From NVQY01 sp047639325 (GTDB lineage: Bacteria; Pseudomonadota; Alphaproteobacteria; Rhodobacterales; Rhodobacteraceae), in NCBI GenBank assembly GCA_047639325.1, contig JBLINN010000251.1, positions 1 to 6,451 of the forward strand: a stretch of 6,451 nucleotides of DNA. The letters run 5' to 3'. Made by a program: the position numbers and the translations under genes. The notes under the pieces were generated by a model that was not told the DNA's origin, made no database searches, and saw only the letters and a list, made by a program, of their open reading frames with translations. Shown here piece by piece: positions 6,020 to 6,451 of the stretch; position 1 is the first letter of the stretch; each line of letters opens with the position of its first letter.

Positions 6020-6372
6020 GCAGCTGTCGTTGGCTTCGGTTCTTATCTACAGAGGTATTTGAGGCGGGCCTTTCAAATCAGACTTTAAGAGTTTTGGTCG
6101 GAATCCAGCCCTGGCATTTTCAGCTTTTAGGGAGGGCCTCTCAGAGCGAACTGTTAGGTGTAGGTGCGGTCGAGAGCCGCATGGAAATTCCCGCTATTGT
6201 AAGCGGCGTTTGGCGATATTCAGAAGCATTGGAACATTGCTCAAATGTCTCGAGCCGCTTTCTAGAAGGGCAAGCTGTCGCTGAAACCAGCGACTATCGC
6301 CAAGTTGTACTGATGCAACTCGAACGGTGTTTGTCAAACAAGTTGTCCGCCGATTTCTTGCGGCGTCTCTGA
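6016..6372 (+). CDS. Hypothetical protein, doubtful
   Basis: An open frame of 118 codons starting at GTG 6016, which overlaps the integrase stop (GTGA), and ending at TGA 6372. I do not recognise the protein. It has no membrane segment, signal peptide or known motif; the C-terminal half (LEHCSNVSSRFLEGQAVAET, then a helical-looking LMQLERCLSNKLSADFL) resembles ordinary soluble protein. No ribosome binding site precedes the GTG. A shorter reading from ATG 6181 (63 residues) has a weak GAGAG at 6172-6176. The base composition is less GC-rich than the sugar operon, which fits acquired DNA or non-coding DNA. An open frame on the opposite strand (6194-6451) overlaps it, and at most one of the two is likely to be real. 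Confidence 0.3.
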   Translation: MSSCRWLRFLSTEVFEAGLSNQTLRVLVGIQPWHFQLLGRASQSELLGVGAVESRMEIPAIVSGVWRYSEALEHCSNVSSRFLEGQAVAETSDYRQVVLMQLERCLSNKLSADFLRRL

Positions 6373-6451
6373 TTTCAGGGGCGCCGGTTTCGCGTTCCGG
6401 GTTCAGCCAGACGGCTCCGGCGGGCTGCCAGTTGCGCGTCTTTCCTGACCA
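6194..6451 (-). other. Open minus-strand frame running off the window
   Basis: Reading inwards from the right edge, the minus strand stays open for 85 codons before TAG at 6196-6194. It could be the C-terminal end of a gene whose start lies beyond the window. The GC-rich first part translates to NWQPAGAVWLNPERETGAPE, which has a plausible protein-like make-up. The later part is less convincing. No family is recognised and no start is present, so this is recorded as a possibility only. The last 79 bases (6373-6451) hold nothing else I can identify. Confidence 0.2.

Overview
The window looks like a chromosomal segment of an alphaproteobacterium, most likely a member of the Rhodobacterales/Roseobacter group. 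This rests on the GC-rich coding sequence, the overall style of the proteins, and a one-domain XylG next to XylF and XylH. The assignment is by recognition, not by any search.

Positions 1-4181 hold a same-strand sugar-uptake operon: xylF (periplasmic sugar-binding protein, 5' end outside the window), xylH (membrane permease), xylG (ATPase with a single ABC domain) and glk (glucokinase). XylF captures the sugar in the periplasm, XylH forms the channel, and XylG drives import, presumably as a homodimer. Glk then phosphorylates a hexose in the cytoplasm. A glucokinase as fourth gene, with no xylA or xylB in view, suggests that glucose may be a substrate along with, or instead of, xylose. A strong 13-bp hairpin lies between xylF and xylH. 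A second, imperfect one spans the xylG/glk junction.

Positions 4182-4824 contain no gene I can support. GC-rich, apparently non-coding DNA gives way from about 4600 to AT-rich DNA. This part carries a perfect 14-base direct repeat (4655-4668 and 4733-4746) and a cluster of palindromes (4753-4808), just before a tyrosine integrase gene.

Positions 4825-6019 encode a P4-family (phage/island-type) tyrosine integrase of normal total length, but the reading frame is broken twice in its first third. All six catalytic residues survive in the downstream frame. The gene, its repeats and the change in base composition suggest the edge of an integrated element placed behind the sugar operon. No tRNA target or att duplication is visible.

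Positions 6016-6451 hold a 118-codon frame of unknown nature, overlapped by an open frame on the other strand that runs off the window. Both are weak. I found no CRISPR array, RNA gene, complete insertion sequence or recognisable defence system. The window is mostly a known kind of transport operon next to a decayed integration locus, and I see no convincing undescribed system.
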